In this document: piece after piece, positions 12,088 to 24,086 of the stretch
Layout of the letters: the number at the start of each line of letters is the position of its first letter
How positions within the stretch are numbered: position 1 is the first letter of the stretch
Source of the DNA: Sweltsa coloradensis
Taxonomy: Eukaryota > Arthropoda > Insecta > Plecoptera > Chloroperlidae
DNA: 64,000 bases
Assembly: GCA_024449915.1 (NCBI GenBank)
Contig: JAMZAV010000917.1
Coordinates: forward strand, 124,001-188,000
Reading direction: 5' to 3'
Made by a program: the position numbers and the translations under genes
The notes under the pieces: model-generated
Seen by the model: the letters and a program-made list of their open reading frames with translations, nothing else
Told to the model about the DNA's origin: nothing
The model's database searches: none

Positions 12088-12849
12088 TGGATGAGCGAAG
12101 CGAAGACTTCAATTTCACTGACCCCCCAAAAAATTTAGCTCGGGTGTTTTTTTTTTTGTTTGTTTGTTTGTTTGTTTTTTTTTTCGTCTGTTTGTTCGCT
12201 CTCTACCGGGCAAACGGCATATGCGATCTTGATGAAATTTGACACGACCTTCGTTTTCTCTGACTTAGACTTGATACATTTTTGGGTACAATCGAAGAAA
12301 TATTTCTCATGAATATCGTACTTTTACGATTTTTTTCGATTTTTAGTGCGATATTTTCGTGACATTTGGGCCGATTTTGACCAAACGGGTGGGGCTACAA
12401 CGTTCATATTTCACATGGACATTAAGGTAATGGTGATGTTTTGCTTTCTGAAAGAAAAAGTTGAAATTTTTTTGCCAGAATCTATAGAAATAAAGCTTTT
12501 AATATAAGTCTTTTTTGATCTTTTGTGCGATATTTTCGTGCCATTTGGCCCAATTCTGACCAAACGGGTGGGGCTACAACGTTCATATTATACGTGGACA
12601 TTAAGGTTATGGTGATGTAGTACCTTTTGAAAGAAAAAGTTGAAAAAGTTAGCCAGAATCCATAGAAATAAAGCTTTTAATAAAAGTTTTTTACGGTAAA
12701 TAATACCAATTGACAAGAAACAAAAGAAACTTGACAACATTCACCTACAATGCGTAGGCAAGCACTTGCAAAAGTAAAGATATTCCACGCAAACTCAAAA
12801 CTTTAAAAAGCTCATCCATCAACGCGGCGGGACTTTAGCGTTTTCCTAG
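12088..12849 (+). mobile_element. HINE / Helentron-like non-autonomous element, copy 1
   Basis: Read 5' to 3' it starts TGGATGAGCGAAGCGAAG and ends GCGTTTTCCTAG, with target T on both sides (T^T insertion, no duplication). GGATGAGC at the 5' tip is repeated inverted as GCTCATCC about 40 bases before the 3' end, followed by an AACGC...GCGTT hairpin. This is the asymmetric inverted-repeat layout described for Helentrons and their non-autonomous HINE/DINE-1 relatives. The interior holds about two ~175-bp tandem repeats (around 12350-12690) and a conserved ~95-bp block containing 'accgggcaaacggcatatgc'. No protein is encoded, so it would depend on a Rep/helicase protein from elsewhere. Confidence 0.85.
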
Positions 12850-13605
12850 TTATTGTACATTGTAAAGCCATTATTTCTAGAACCGTTGTTCTTGAATTAA
12901 GTTATTTAAAGTAAGAAGCCCTCACGCAAAGGCCGCAAGGCCCATGTGGTTATTAATTTTCTTTGTATTCTTGTTTTTGTTGGTATTGTATTTTATTCAA
13001 ATGTGTTTAAGATGATTTATTTATATTGTAATGTTTTGTTGTAAATGAGAGTGCATAAAGCTTATCTATCTTAATTTCTATCGATTAAAACATCATCATC
13101 GTCCATGTACACCTTCCAGCCCACAAATCACCGTCGCGTTATAAAGATCTCGCATCTACAGACGGTACCTGTTTGATTGTTGCAGGTTACGCTAGAGTTA
13201 CGTGTTATAAAACAGGCAGATCTGAAGATAGTCGTTGTCGCGGTGTGTTATCTGAAGGAGTAAAAGCGTTACAACTTTACACGCCCACTTAGACCACAAA
13301 CAAAAACAAACAAGTACAATGCGTGTCGCGTCGTGTGTGCTTTCCATGCCTTCTACACGTTCGAGAGAGAATGATGAGCTCGATGCTAGCGTACGAGGGT
13401 GTAACTCGCCAGTCAAACCTGACCAAAGTGTTTTTAGATCCTTTAGTCGTTTATGCGAATGCAAGAGATTGATTTCATCTAAAACTGCCTTCGACATTCT
13501 CTTCACAACTATACCTAAACACCATAAATACCTGTATAGGGTCATATTCATACTGGATAAATCTGATGTGAGCCCTACATATGTCCCCCCCCCCCCCCAC
13601 ACACA
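12850..13605. other. No supported gene
   Basis: ORFs of 144 codons (minus, 13198-13632) and 112 codons (plus, 13319-13657) overlap each other, a C-run at about 13586 and the start of a SINE. Neither has a recognisable domain, so I do not call them. Confidence 0.4.
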
Positions 13606-13787
13606 CAATGATTTGGGAGATACCGGGCTCAAATCCCATCGAGACCGTCAATCCTGACTGAAGTCCTCTTAAATAGCCCTCGGACATCCCTTCACAATTG
13701 TTCTATCAGCAACAAACCTCTATAGCTAAAAATCTGAAGAGCGGCATGCATTGCTCCGTGGGGCAGGCTTCCCATGAGAAATTAATT
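13606..13787 (+). repeat. SINE family A copy (5' shortened, internal deletion)
   Basis: Has 'gggctcaaatcccatcgaga', then 'ccgtcaatcctgactgaagt', 'cctcttaaatagccctcgga' and 'catcccttcacaattgt', ending 'ggggcaggcttcccatgaga'. The A-box part is lost and the segment between 'ctgaag' and 'tcctctta' is deleted relative to 36305-36560. Confidence 0.75.
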
Positions 13788-14935
13788 TTGAATTGTTCCC
13801 AAACTTCCTAAAGTCAACACCTACTTGAACAAGTAAAGCTGAACAAGATGGCCATGATCAGGTTAACAACATGACAAACAAGACATGTTGTCGTAACGGT
13901 GCCTTGGAAATGTCAATCGAGTAAACTATGTTATTGGTCTGGCTGCTTCTAGCCTATAGATCCGGGACCACCTTGAGAAGAAGAAGAAGAAGATGGGTAA
14001 ACACTACGGTACTCCTTGTGGCTTCCTGTGTGCCTGGTAGTGGTCTTGTTTACAAGAGGATGAGAAGCTACCGACACAACATACAGGTGCATGACGGCAC
14101 GGCTGGCATTTAGAATGTGTGGCATACGTGTGATAACTCAAACAAGTGCATGGGTTATCAGTACGTTGCATAATAATACACCTTAAAGATAAGGTTGCAA
14201 CAAAAGTATTTAATTTAATGAGCATGAAATAGTCGGATTTTTTACGACAAAACTCTTGAAAATTGATATAATGTTATAATTGTATATTTTAGTTTCAGAA
14301 AATTAAGCTAAGGCAGAATTAAGTAGAAGCAGTTAATAATTTTTACAGGTAAGAAATTTAATTTAGTTTTGATTTAACGTTGAATTTAGGTTGCATTATT
14401 TGGCCAGTAATTAACAGTTATGAAAAGTAATCATATGTATTTTGAGCAAGGTTCCAGGAAATTGCATTATTGTATTGTTTTCGAATTCAAGACAGATAAA
14501 TTGAATGTATGAACGAAAATTCACATAGATTGAAAGAAAATGCTATTAGATGGGATATGTTGAGAGCTTTAACCAAACAGTTATCAATCAACCCTACTCG
14601 CGGAAGTGTTCCCTGCTAATTAAATCTAGGAACAGTCTTATGAGGCCTGAGAATGTTTTATAATTACACAGATTAAAACGTGCATTATATTTAGCTTCTC
14701 CCTCATAATTATTAATGAGCCGTCCTAGCCCAAACAAAGTGGTGTGCATTGAATTAAATTAACACACATCCGGATCTGTTTGACATCAACATGTGGACGG
14801 GCTCTCTCTGGGAAAACATGCTCCATGGGACGTTTGTTCACCGATTATAACAGTTAGGAGCTTTCATGGAATAATACCAACAAGTTTAAAAGTTTCAAAT
14901 AGGTATAGTTGACTCTCCCAGAATTCGCGTTTATG
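13788..14935. other. No gene seen
   Basis: AT-rich DNA with a short (AAG)n run near 13977. No repeat match or coding signal found. Confidence 0.4.
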
Positions 14936-14937
14936 AC

Positions 14938-15046
14938 TGAAGAAAACCTCAGACAAACTTTCAGTCAGGATTGAGATTCGAACCCGCGACCTACCAAATC
15001 AGAATCTCACACGTAATTCAAGAGCTAACACTGTCGGTTTCGTGGA
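14938..15046 (-). repeat. SINE family A copy
   Basis: The reverse strand shows the head: 'gattcgaacccgcgacctac' is a reverse B-box and 'gctaacactgtcggtttcgt' is the reversed 5' end (accgacagtgttggc). The body is truncated after 'gaaaacctcagac'. Confidence 0.7.
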
Positions 15047-15049
15047 TGG

Positions 15050-15845
15050 AATGGTGGACAGAAGCTTTAGGAACTTAATGTTGAACTTGAAGTTGAGAAG
15101 TTCATCAAAGAAGGTGCTAGAATTAAACCCCTCGAACACAACCAAACTTATAACAAAGATCGAACGTGTTGTACCAACTATAAAACACTTGACAGCTTAA
15201 GTAGCCTGACCTTCATGTCTAGGAAGATGATTGGTGCCCCTGGTTTTAGGCAGGCCGCGATGCACCGACCTAGATGGGCCACACTATGCGTGGCTCTAGT
15301 CTGATAAACACGGCCCTACCCACACTAGCAATGTCGCGTGCGCGAAGATGCGACTAGCTTGGGAATTATAGGGAAGTGACTTTATTCTTTACTTCTTTTA
15401 AATACTGATAAAAATATAATAAACGTATTTCTTAGTTTTGTTATAACTAATTTCTTTCGTAATTATATGCATGTGAACAGTGGAAAACGGACAGTCGCCA
15501 TCTTTAAAGATGGCTGCTCATCGTGATGTCAGCTCACAGCGTTGTGAACATTGTTCTTACTCATAAAAATATATTTGGTTGAGGTTTCATAAACGTTTGT
15601 ACACAAGTTTTAATATATTAAAGATAACCCCACTTCCTTATATTATAAGTATTTTCTCGTCTTTCAAGAACTCTTTATTCAATACATAAGTTTGTACACA
15701 GATAATTCAAGCAAGTATATATCTCGGTTATCAGGGGAACAGAAATAAACATAACAAAATGACTATTCATGTTCAGAATAGATCAACAATCAACATACAT
15801 TCAATTAGGTTTAGTTGAATAAAGTCGTTATTCGTCCAGCTTGCT
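15050..15845. other. No gene seen
   Basis: Unidentified AT-rich DNA with no supported features. Confidence 0.4.
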
Positions 15846-15849
15846 ATTC

Positions 15850-15965
15850 AACACGATGAATGGTGACAGATGAAGATGGATGACTGTGGCGACTCTATAG
15901 AGATGTCTCATGTCTGTGGGGGATTTGAACTGACGCCCCTGGTTGAAATCCCTCCTTGAATTATC
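15850..15965 (-). repeat. SINE family B copy (old)
   Basis: 'cgatgaatggtgacagatga', then 'tgtctgtgggggatttgaac', matches the reverse complement of the family B body and B-box, with divergence. Confidence 0.45.
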
Positions 15966-16867
15966 GACAAAATCGTTCTGCTGATGTGACTTAAGTTTAA
16001 CGGAGTCACGAAAATCAACTTAAAGTAGAAATTAATAATATTGTGATGTCAATAAAACAGTAATTTAGATGTTCATCAAAACTTGATGATATTAATAAAC
16101 TTATGCTGGCATCATCAAACATTTCACCGATATGATGTCACAATCTTACTGGTCCATAAAAAATGTACAGTAGAATAATAATATTAAAATTCTTGTCACA
16201 AAAATACTTTCTGTCGATTCTACACACAGGGTATATCAGCAATTTAATTTGTATTTAATCAAAGTGTTATGTAATATCTAAAGTAATTTTGTACTAGGTA
16301 TATGTACTTATAACAGAAGGTGAGAAATATTACTATATAACTGGTCCGAGTGGCAACGTTAAGCTATGAATTACATGATGAGCTAGAAATGTTTGTCTAG
16401 TAAAATGTAATACATTGAGAACGCCTCATTATGATGGATGGATGATCGTAAGAGCAACAACACGTAAAGGTGGAGACTCATGTGTAAACATGTTTGGTAA
16501 TTAACTCGCCCACTACACAGTAAGTGCGTGTTTGTAAGAAGACACCGCCTTGTTGATTAGTTTATTACGTAGTGTTTACAAGGATGAAGATCCGTCATTA
16601 TCATCATCATCATCTCATCACTCACTGGACAGGATCAATCACAGGTGTCCCACGGGCCAGGACTGACTTGTTACTGGGACAAGTTGTCTTTTCCGGGAGA
16701 GAAACAAAGAAATATCGAGCTTGCAAGATGTTATATCATAGCAAATAGGCGTGTGTTTAGTTTGAGAGAGGGCTACGAGAAACAAAGGTATACAAACGTT
16801 CAATTTGGTCTCTCCTGAATCAATAATAGACTTAGATATTTGGAACAACGTAAAAATAAATAAATAC
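15966..16867. other. No gene seen
   Basis: AT-rich DNA with a short (ATC)n tract near 16597. No coding or repeat match. Confidence 0.4.
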
Positions 16868-17072
16868 TTAGTTACCACAAACTATATTTACTGTATGTTT
16901 TTAGTTTCTGAGAATAGTATCTCAAAATGTAATACTTGAATATACTTTCGTTTAATATTATTTTAAACATGTTTAAAATAATATACTATACATATTTTAT
17001 AAATATTGCATTACGAGATATTCTCAGAACCTAGAAATACACACAGATTAAATATATTTTTGTGGTAACTAA
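16868..17072. mobile_element. MITE, 205-bp imperfect palindrome with TA flanks
   Basis: The left end TTAGTTACCACAAA pairs with the right end TTTGTGGTAACTAA, and pairing continues inward ('tctgagaatagtatctc' with 'gagatattctcaga') to a centre at 'ttaaacatgtttaa'. If the TA at each end is the target duplication, the layout matches Tc1/mariner-type MITEs (TA|GTTACC...GGTAAC|TA). No coding capacity. Confidence 0.75.
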
Positions 17073-18135
17073 TTTATTGATTGTGGTTTTGCTAGCTAAA
17101 ATATAACTAAGCCCAGAGTCAAAAGAAGACATCATAAGGAGTATGTATAGTAAACAAACAAGGAAGACATCATGAGGAGTGTGTATAGTAAACCAAGGAT
17201 TGCTCTAACTCTAAGGCAGGTGGCCGAGTTTCAACCAGAGTAGACACTAGAAGATCGAGTGCTCTAATTCTATTAATTTCGCGAATCATTACTGTACATT
17301 TTTTACTCATTAAACTACCTTGTGGGGTAATTGCAAAAACTTGTATTCCGCAGGTGTTTTCAGCTTCTCTGTCTAGTTAATTACTGGTCAGGAGCTGAGG
17401 GCTGTTGTACGTCCGTGTTGCCCCACATCTCGGAGTCTAATACGAGTGTTTGAGAGTGGACCACTCTGTGGTTAGGACACTCGCCGCTGCAGTCGTGACT
17501 CAGAGAACAAATACTAATAAGTGAAGACTTTGAAATAATGAGTAGTCATAATACACAACTAGGAAAACAACATAAATTAGTTTTATCTTCGAAACATTAA
17601 TATCCATAAGCCTGTCTTACTACTAATCTTTACTCGATAAGAAGTGGATCACTCGCTATAGAATAGGTCGCCGGTTCGATGCCGTCCACCGGTAAACCCT
17701 CCCCCCCCCCTCCCAATTCATCACATCCAGAGAAAAAGGTAACATTTTCCATGTGCAGATTTCTACAAATATGATTTAATTTAGTGGATATGTTATGAAA
17801 TTTAGATAGCGGTTTGATATACATCGTGCTCCTATGAACGCTATTGCGTCGCTTTATTGAGACGCATTATTATGGTTTATTGTTATTTAACATCTATCCT
17901 AATAATGATTTACAAAGCACTATCTCTTACAGACTCTTGCACCAAGCAGAGAAAAACCAAATAAAAGAAGAGTGTTATATGACGGAGGCGCTGGTTCCTG
18001 GTTAGACCTGGAGGCTCCCACATCCACATTCCGCTCAAATTACATTTTAATGACGGGATGCTGCTGACTGTTTCCAGTCTGACGTTTCAGAGCTGCGTTT
18101 CGGTGAGGGGACTTTAGCTGGTTCAAACAATACAA
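17073..18135. other. No gene seen
   Basis: Contains two direct copies of 'aagaagacatcat.aggagt.tgtatagtaaac' near 17125-17195, a C-run at about 17700-17710, and a retroposon-D-like stretch at about 17870-17925 ('ttatttaacatctatcctaa', 'gatttacaaagc'). A tRNA-like box lies near 17460-17490. Nothing coding is supported. Confidence 0.4.
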
Positions 18136-18138
18136 CAA

Positions 18139-18200
18139 AAGCAGCAACAGCAACAACAACAACAACAACAACAACGACGACAACGACGACGACGACGTCA
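18139..18200 (+). repeat. Compound CAA/CGA trinucleotide microsatellite
   Basis: CAACAGCAACAACAAC followed by CGACGACAACGACGACG. On the minus strand this gives the poly-valine stretch in the 18047-18280 frame, which is a repeat artefact rather than a protein. Confidence 0.9.
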
Positions 18201-18974
18201 TTTGCGACGTTGACGTCGGCGCCGACAGGGTTTGCCAAACTAACTTTAAAATAAAATCCTTTTCTGAAAATATTCTGCAACTTTGTATTTATTTATAATA
18301 AACATGATCATTTAGAGAAAATTAAGTTCCACACGCGCCCTCGTCTTCGTGCAAGTTCGGCTCTGACACCCGAACACTCCCGAACAAACCTACCACCCAC
18401 TCCTAATTAAATAAACAACACCACAATGTAACCTACGCATGATGAATTAAATTAAGTTACCGCGTCCTATATCACAAATTAAGTTCAATTCCTTCAATTA
18501 CGTAGTTTATTCATGAATATGACTCACTCTCTGCTGTAATTGCCTCTCTCATTGTCATCTCGTTGCATCTGTGTACCCCCCCCCCCCGCTTTCATTACAC
18601 CAACATTAGTTACAGTAGGCGAGAAAGAAAGGAGAATCATTCTCTATTCTGTTTTTTACTTCCCTTCCCCTCTCCTAATGAAAGATTCAGCGTTTTTCCC
18701 TCGTGCGTTTTGTTTTTTATTGACAGACTCTGAGCCTAACTTATTAACGGACCCCTACTAGACCTTTAATTCACTTTATTTGAGATTGGAATCGATCTGG
18801 ATTTCCAAGAATCTGATATGAGGCAATACTGTAGAAACAGTTTATTTAATTTGTTTACCTGCAGGTATGCAACTGATAGAGATTTGCCCAAGTGGTATTA
18901 ATGATTTTTAACACATTTATTTTCGTTTTCATAACTGATAGTGATCTAATTTACGGGAATTTGAAAGTAGACCA

Positions 18975-19745
18975 ATAGAACTCACTCAAACTCTCCAGTG
19001 ATGAAAGATTCAATCACTATATTGACTTATCAAATCACTAACACTCTATGACATTAAATCTTAAAACCCCTACACCATAAAACTCTCCAGTGTCTACAGA
19101 CTAAGAAATTACCCAGCTCGAAATATATTAAATCTTCATGTAACTATTGACTTATGAAACTCACTAAAAGTATCCAGATATTAAATCCTAAGGACCCTAC
19201 ACTTATAAAACTCACTTGAAACTCTCTAGTACCTACATATACTAATAGAATTCAGTAAAACTCTCCAACTATTAAAGCTTCAAGTAACTATTGATTTATG
19301 AAACTCGCTAGAACTCTAAAGTTATTAAATCTTAAGCTCGTACACTTATACAACTCTCCAGTACTTGCATACTTATTAAATTTACTCAAACTCTCTCAAC
19401 TGTTAAAGCTTCAAGTACCCAGACTTACAAAACTCTCTCAAACTCCCCAGCTATTGAAGCTTCAAGTACCCAGACTTACAAAACTCTCTCAAACTCCCAC
19501 TTTCAAGCTATAAGCTTCAAACTCCTCAAAACTCCTCACAAACTTCCAGCGCTGAACTCAAATCCCAGACTTCCAACTCTCTAAGACTCCCCATATAAGC
19601 TTACAAAACTTCAAAACTCCCCTAAACCCCAGTATGAGCTTTACCTACACTTACAAAACTCTCTCAAACTCCCCAGCTATTGAAGCTTCAAGTACCCAGA
19701 CTTACAAAACTCTCTCAAACTCCCCAGCTATACTCTACCCAAATA
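18975..19745 (+). repeat. Degenerate minisatellite, ~54-70 bp units
   Basis: About a dozen variants of 'cttacaaaactctctcaaac' plus 'tccccagctattgaagcttc' plus 'aagtacccaga' follow one another. The 3' units (about 19400-19500 and 19640-19735) are almost identical to each other, while units before 19300 are diverged, as expected if the array grows at one end. Poly-Leu/Thr/Lys ORFs through it (19298-19961) are repeat translations. Confidence 0.85.
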
Positions 19746-21505
19746 CAGATGCTCTGTTCCTGTATTATACCTATACCGATTACACAAACCTGCAAAACAG
19801 AGGCAGTGTGTGCTTGCACGCCTTCAACATGCAAACTTCCAATCACAGCAAACATGACCCTTCGTCCTCCTTCAAAAACTCTTCAACTACCCCATATTAA
19901 GCAGAATACACCACGACCGCAAAATTTAAATAAAAGCTTATGCATCGCAAAAATAAAATAATTTTTTGCTTTACGTTAACATTATTACTGGAATGATTCT
20001 TATGGAAGTGGTTCGACCAACATTTGACGCGACCACCGCCTTTAAACATAATGCCACCAAAACGAATCGATCACCCCATTGTCCTAGCTTCCTTGTAACT
20101 TCACTCGAAATACTATAGTTGAATTTGAACAACCTTGAATCGAAATCTATGATAAACTAGCTTTCGATCGAATACTGAAATACCCAAAAAATCTTTCTTT
20201 AACCACGTGATCTAATAGCTTACAATTGAACTGTCGACTAACTTAAGCCGATTAAAAATCTAATGCCCCTCTTTGAAACAGTAGATCTACAGAATTCTAC
20301 TTCCGATTTTATTTGATACAATAAAAATTTCAACATTTTGTTTGGGTACAATTCAAATTAAATCGCTTATCAATACCAGACTTCTTAATCTTGGTCCACA
20401 TGATTAGAGCATAGTACATCTAAAACTCAACCTTCATATTCTTCTAGTACATTGCAAAACTGTGGCCCAGCAATAAACTCATCCCAACATTCGCAATAAA
20501 TATGCATTTCCATACCACAGCCCGATCCGTTGGTTAGATAAGCATTGTTTGACGAGACTATTGGCTTCCAATCCTCAAAACAATACTAGAGAGTTATAGA
20601 ATAAGGTCTGCATGAGTAACTTAATATGACAATATTTTTTGGATTAAAACTCCAATCCGGATAAAGATTAAAGTCGTCCATGTATTCTTAGAGATTTTTG
20701 CCGTGTGGACCTAGCTCGAAAAATGTCATGTTTGACAATTTTTTGGGGAGGTCATGGTGGCCCCAATAATTTTTCTGTTGATTGCTAAATTCATTACTAG
20801 TTAGCCTGAATGAAATATATTTTTTGAGTATAGCGGTTAAATACCCCTTTAAGATGGCTCCAAAGTCACCAATAAAATTAATGTAATTAGTTGCAGAATT
20901 ACAGAAACTTGCTTCGAATCTATAGGACCTATGCATTGGAATCAAGGATGTTAACATCTGGACCTAACCAAGCATTAATTTACTTGTTGCATATTCCAGT
21001 CTCCTCAAAGCACAACGCACAAGTGTTGAGCCGCGGCCAATAACAACATACATGACGTCACCAATCACTTGTTGTCCTTGTTGCGTGCAGTGGTTGGTAC
21101 TTGTTGCATTCCTGGCTCCGCTTCAACACTTGCTGTAAGTTTGTTGCTAGCTTCGCGTGTGTTGCGAGGCCGGGACACGTACGCCCTGTTATACAACTCT
21201 CTGTAATGAATGCGCTCGTTTCCTGGATTTAACTGAGATATTTGTAGTCTTTTGTATCTATTCAATATTTTCTTGTTTGTATTTATTGATAAAATTTTAA
21301 TTTTATAGTATATTTGTATAGGTAACGTATTTGTATTGTTTTGAATTGTATATTTTTGAATTGTTTAGTTTTAGTTATACCTACACTTGTGGGTTAATAC
21401 CTGTTGTTAGAGATAAATAATAAATTACAATATTTTGTAGTCTTTAGACTTTTTTTTTACGCCTTTGTAATAATAAATTAAATATATATTTTAATTCAAT
21501 AATTT
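19746..21505. other. No supported gene
   Basis: AT-rich, unidentified. ORFs at 20688-20957 and 21065-21265 (minus) have no recognisable domain or clear splice signals. Confidence 0.35.
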
Positions 21506-21507
21506 AA

Positions 21508-21915
21508 TCATCTTCTCAATTTCATTAATCGGGAACACTCGTAGGTGTAATTGAATTTATGTAAATCAATCCAGAAACTAAAACATCCCCCGCTGAGATG
21601 GATATATTTATTTCTGGATTGATGACCATACAATTTAATTATTTTCTGTCTTCCTTCATATCTTTTACCGTATGCTATAAAGTTGCGAAATACAATGATT
21701 AAGGTATTTCTAAATAAGGTCCATGAGAAAATGAGGTAGAAAACAGAATTCCTGAATTTGGAAGTTGGGACTTTACTTTCCTTGAAGATTTTATTTCTTA
21801 TAATGTACAATTCTGAGGTAAAGTCATCAGTAAAGAATGTGTAGTTGAATGTATAATCATAACCTTTAGAGATGAGTGTACCTACTTCTAGAAATAAGAT
21901 TTCTTCTTGAAACAC
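21508..21915 (-). CDS. Small open reading frame, unrecognised
   Basis: A 135-codon ATG-started frame with Phe/Tyr-rich composition and one hydrophobic stretch (about residues 60-75). I recognise no family, no signal peptide that I would defend and no flanking promoter or poly(A) context. In AT-rich DNA of this size a frame this long can arise by chance. It is listed only because it is one of the longest frames not explained by a repeat. Confidence 0.12.
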   Translation of the reverse strand: MFQEEILFLEVGTLISKGYDYTFNYTFFTDDFTSELYIIRNKIFKESKVPTSKFRNSVFYLIFSWTLFRNTLIIVFRNFIAYGKRYEGRQKIIKLYGHQSRNKYIHLSGGCFSFWIDLHKFNYTYECSRLMKLRR

Positions 21916-22839
21916 CTCGAAACGAAGTAAAAACTTTAGGAAGGAAACAGCCGCTAATTCATTATGGCCTAATCACCTCTGTGGTCATCTCTATTAGTGT
22001 CTGGTGGCAGGAGACAAGTGAGTCTTGTTCCGTGCAGAACTAACGAGGCTTGTTAGAATCAACCCGCTCAAAACAAGACTTCTCACGCACAGACATTACA
22101 CGAAGTAACGAGATCTCCTTGTGAGTGACAACTTGGATTGAAGGAGGGTCTAGCTTTAAAGCTTTCGTCAAGCGAAACACGTCAATTAAACCATTTACAC
22201 TAGAAATGTTACACAAACTTTCTGAAAGACGAATGTGGTCTATAAAATATAGCTAATAACAGCGAATTATTTCCTTTCAAGCATGAAAGTTTATAAAATG
22301 CAAATCAAATCTGCATCTCTGTAATTAGATTTATTTAGTTGTCCCCCTTTGTAAATAAGTTTTTTTTACTGAATAGGAGACGATAGAAATAAATAAAAAT
22401 GGGTTCAAGTTATAAATTCTTATGAAATACTAAAAGACAGGTTGTTGTATTGAAAAATTTAAACACTTGAAAAGTAATGTTCTGTGAATGGTAAAAAAAG
22501 TTTTCAAATTTAAAAGTTTCTTTTTTAAATATCACCGGAAGAAGTAAAAACTGATTGGTCATCGCTCCCGTTTAACATTCATCACTATCACACCCTCTTT
22601 CTTCCACAATTCACAAGGAATGTGTTATCACAATAACGGATATGACTTGAGAGTTTCATTGTCACCCTCCATTCATTCATTCATCCACCCTTTTTTATAT
22701 TTGATTCATTCATTAAATGCATTTAATATCATTTTTATTTGTTACCAAAATGGTTGTGTTTAATGCATTGTTGTAGTAATATTACTATTTCAAATATTTA
22801 CTTAAATGTAGTTTATTGTTGTTTCTGCATCTAGGCCTA
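21916..22839. other. No gene; weak retroposon-D-like patch
   Basis: At about 22325-22400, 'agttgtccccctttgtaaat', then 'actgaataggag', resembles retroposon family D (see 22855-23005) in diverged form. TAGGCCTA occurs at 22832-22839. Confidence 0.4.
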
Positions 22840-22854
22840 TGCAATTACCCTAGA

Positions 22855-22968
22855 TTTATTTAGTTGTCCTCATTTGTAAATCAGTTTTTATAACTGAATA
22901 GGATAGACGTTAAATAAATAATAAATACAAATAATAAATAAATAAAAAATAAATAATAAATAAACAAA

Positions 22969-23003
<35 letters not shown>

Positions 23004-23005
23004 AC
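22855..23005 (+). repeat. Retroposon family D with long (AAAT)n tail
   Basis: Has 'ttgtaaatcagtttttataa', then 'ctgaataggatagacgttaa' (with a small cagtttttataactg hairpin), followed by ~90 bp of AAAT/AAATAA repeats to 23003. The same core with a tail lies, in reverse, at 60685-60761. A core plus an A-rich microsatellite tail is typical of LINE-mobilised short retroposons. The Phe/Ile/Tyr-rich ORF 22881-23129 is this tail read on the other strand. Confidence 0.7.
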
Positions 23006-23303
23006 TTGCAATATAGCCAAGTTCTAAGAATGTTACGAACCAATGTGGTCTTGTATTCCTAATCCCTCGTTCCTCTGTGTGAACTGAACCTGGACCGCGA
23101 ACCAGAGTGGCGACCTTTGACCTCGGCAATTCGTCACAATTGAGCCTAGTTTCGCCGGGTGTGGGGAGGAGGTTGACTGATTGAAGGCGAGGACCCGGTC
23201 ATACTCGCCGCCGAGCCGACACCAGAGAGGATGTGCGCATTATACGACACTAGCTCCAGCCTTTTTGCAAGGCCTCTACGTCTACATGCTTAAATAAAAT
23301 AAA

Positions 23304-24086
23304 CTAGGAAAACGCTTAAGTCCCGCCGCGTTGTTGGATGAGCGTAATTGGTGCATTGAGCTGCATTGAGTTACGCGGATTTTCTGTTGTTCTGTGAAAA
23401 AATCATTACTTATTCGAAGATTTTTTTTTAAATTAAATTAAATTAAAATAAAAATAAACTTAATTTTTTTAATAAATCATAATTTTTAAGTAATTTTAAA
23501 AAAGAAAAAAATCGTAAAATTGCAATTTTCATAACAAATAATTATTCAATTGCGCTCAAATTTTACACAAGTATATTAATTCATGAAATAAAGGTTCTAA
23601 AAAAAATCATTACAATAGGATAAAGCAGGTAGGTGTTATATGTCAAAGAATTGTTTTAAAAAAGAAAAAAAACCGTAAAATTTCGATTTTCATGAGAAAT
23701 AATGTTTTGATTAAGCTCAAATTTCACACGAATATCTTAATTCATAAAATTAAGGTTCTTATAAAAAATCATTACAATCGGATAAAGCATGTAAGTGTTA
23801 ATAAATCGAAGAATTTTTTTAAAAATCGAAAAAAATCGTAAAATTGCGTTTTTTATAAGAAAAATTTTCCTGATTGCGCTCAAAAACGTGGCAGTTCTAA
23901 GTTCAGAGATTTCGAAGGCCTCCATAAAATTTCATCGCAATCGGAGTATCGGTTTAGCCGGAATCGTGTTAACAAACACACAAAAATACAAAAAAAAAAA
24001 AAGAAAAAAAAACATTCCGGATTTTTTTCTCCAGTGTAGTGAAATGGAATCTTCGCTTCGCTCGCTACGCTCGCTACGCTCATCCA
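23304..24086 (-). mobile_element. HINE / Helentron-like element, copy 2 (divergent subfamily)
   Basis: On the plus strand it runs from CTAGGAAAACGCTTAAGTCC to GCTACGCTCATCCA. Both termini and the inverted GGATGAGC are conserved, but the interior differs from the other copies: it has about three diverged ~180-bp units each carrying 'aaaaatcgtaaaattgc' and 'cattacaat.ggataaagca'. The shared 'aacgtggcag.tctaagttca' block is kept. The 5' tip has extra GCTACGCTC nonamers. It appears inserted in the A-rich tail of SINE C, since ATAAAATAA lies on both sides. Confidence 0.85.

Noticed and set aside
12088..12849. Canonical Helitron
   Set aside because: The CTAG 3' end and hairpin fit, but the 5' end is TGGATGAGC rather than TC, the target is T^T rather than A^T, and the 5' tip recurs inverted near the 3' end, which fits Helentron-type elements better.
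13198..13687. Overlapping frames of 144, 112 and 70 codons on both strands
   Set aside because: They overlap each other, a C-run and a SINE A copy, and none has a recognisable domain.
18047..18280. 77-codon frame with a long poly-valine run
   Set aside because: Translation of the CAA/CGA microsatellite.
22881..23129. Hydrophobic 82-codon frame resembling a membrane protein
   Set aside because: The Phe-Ile-Tyr-Leu repeats are the AAAT microsatellite tail of a retroposon read on the other strand.
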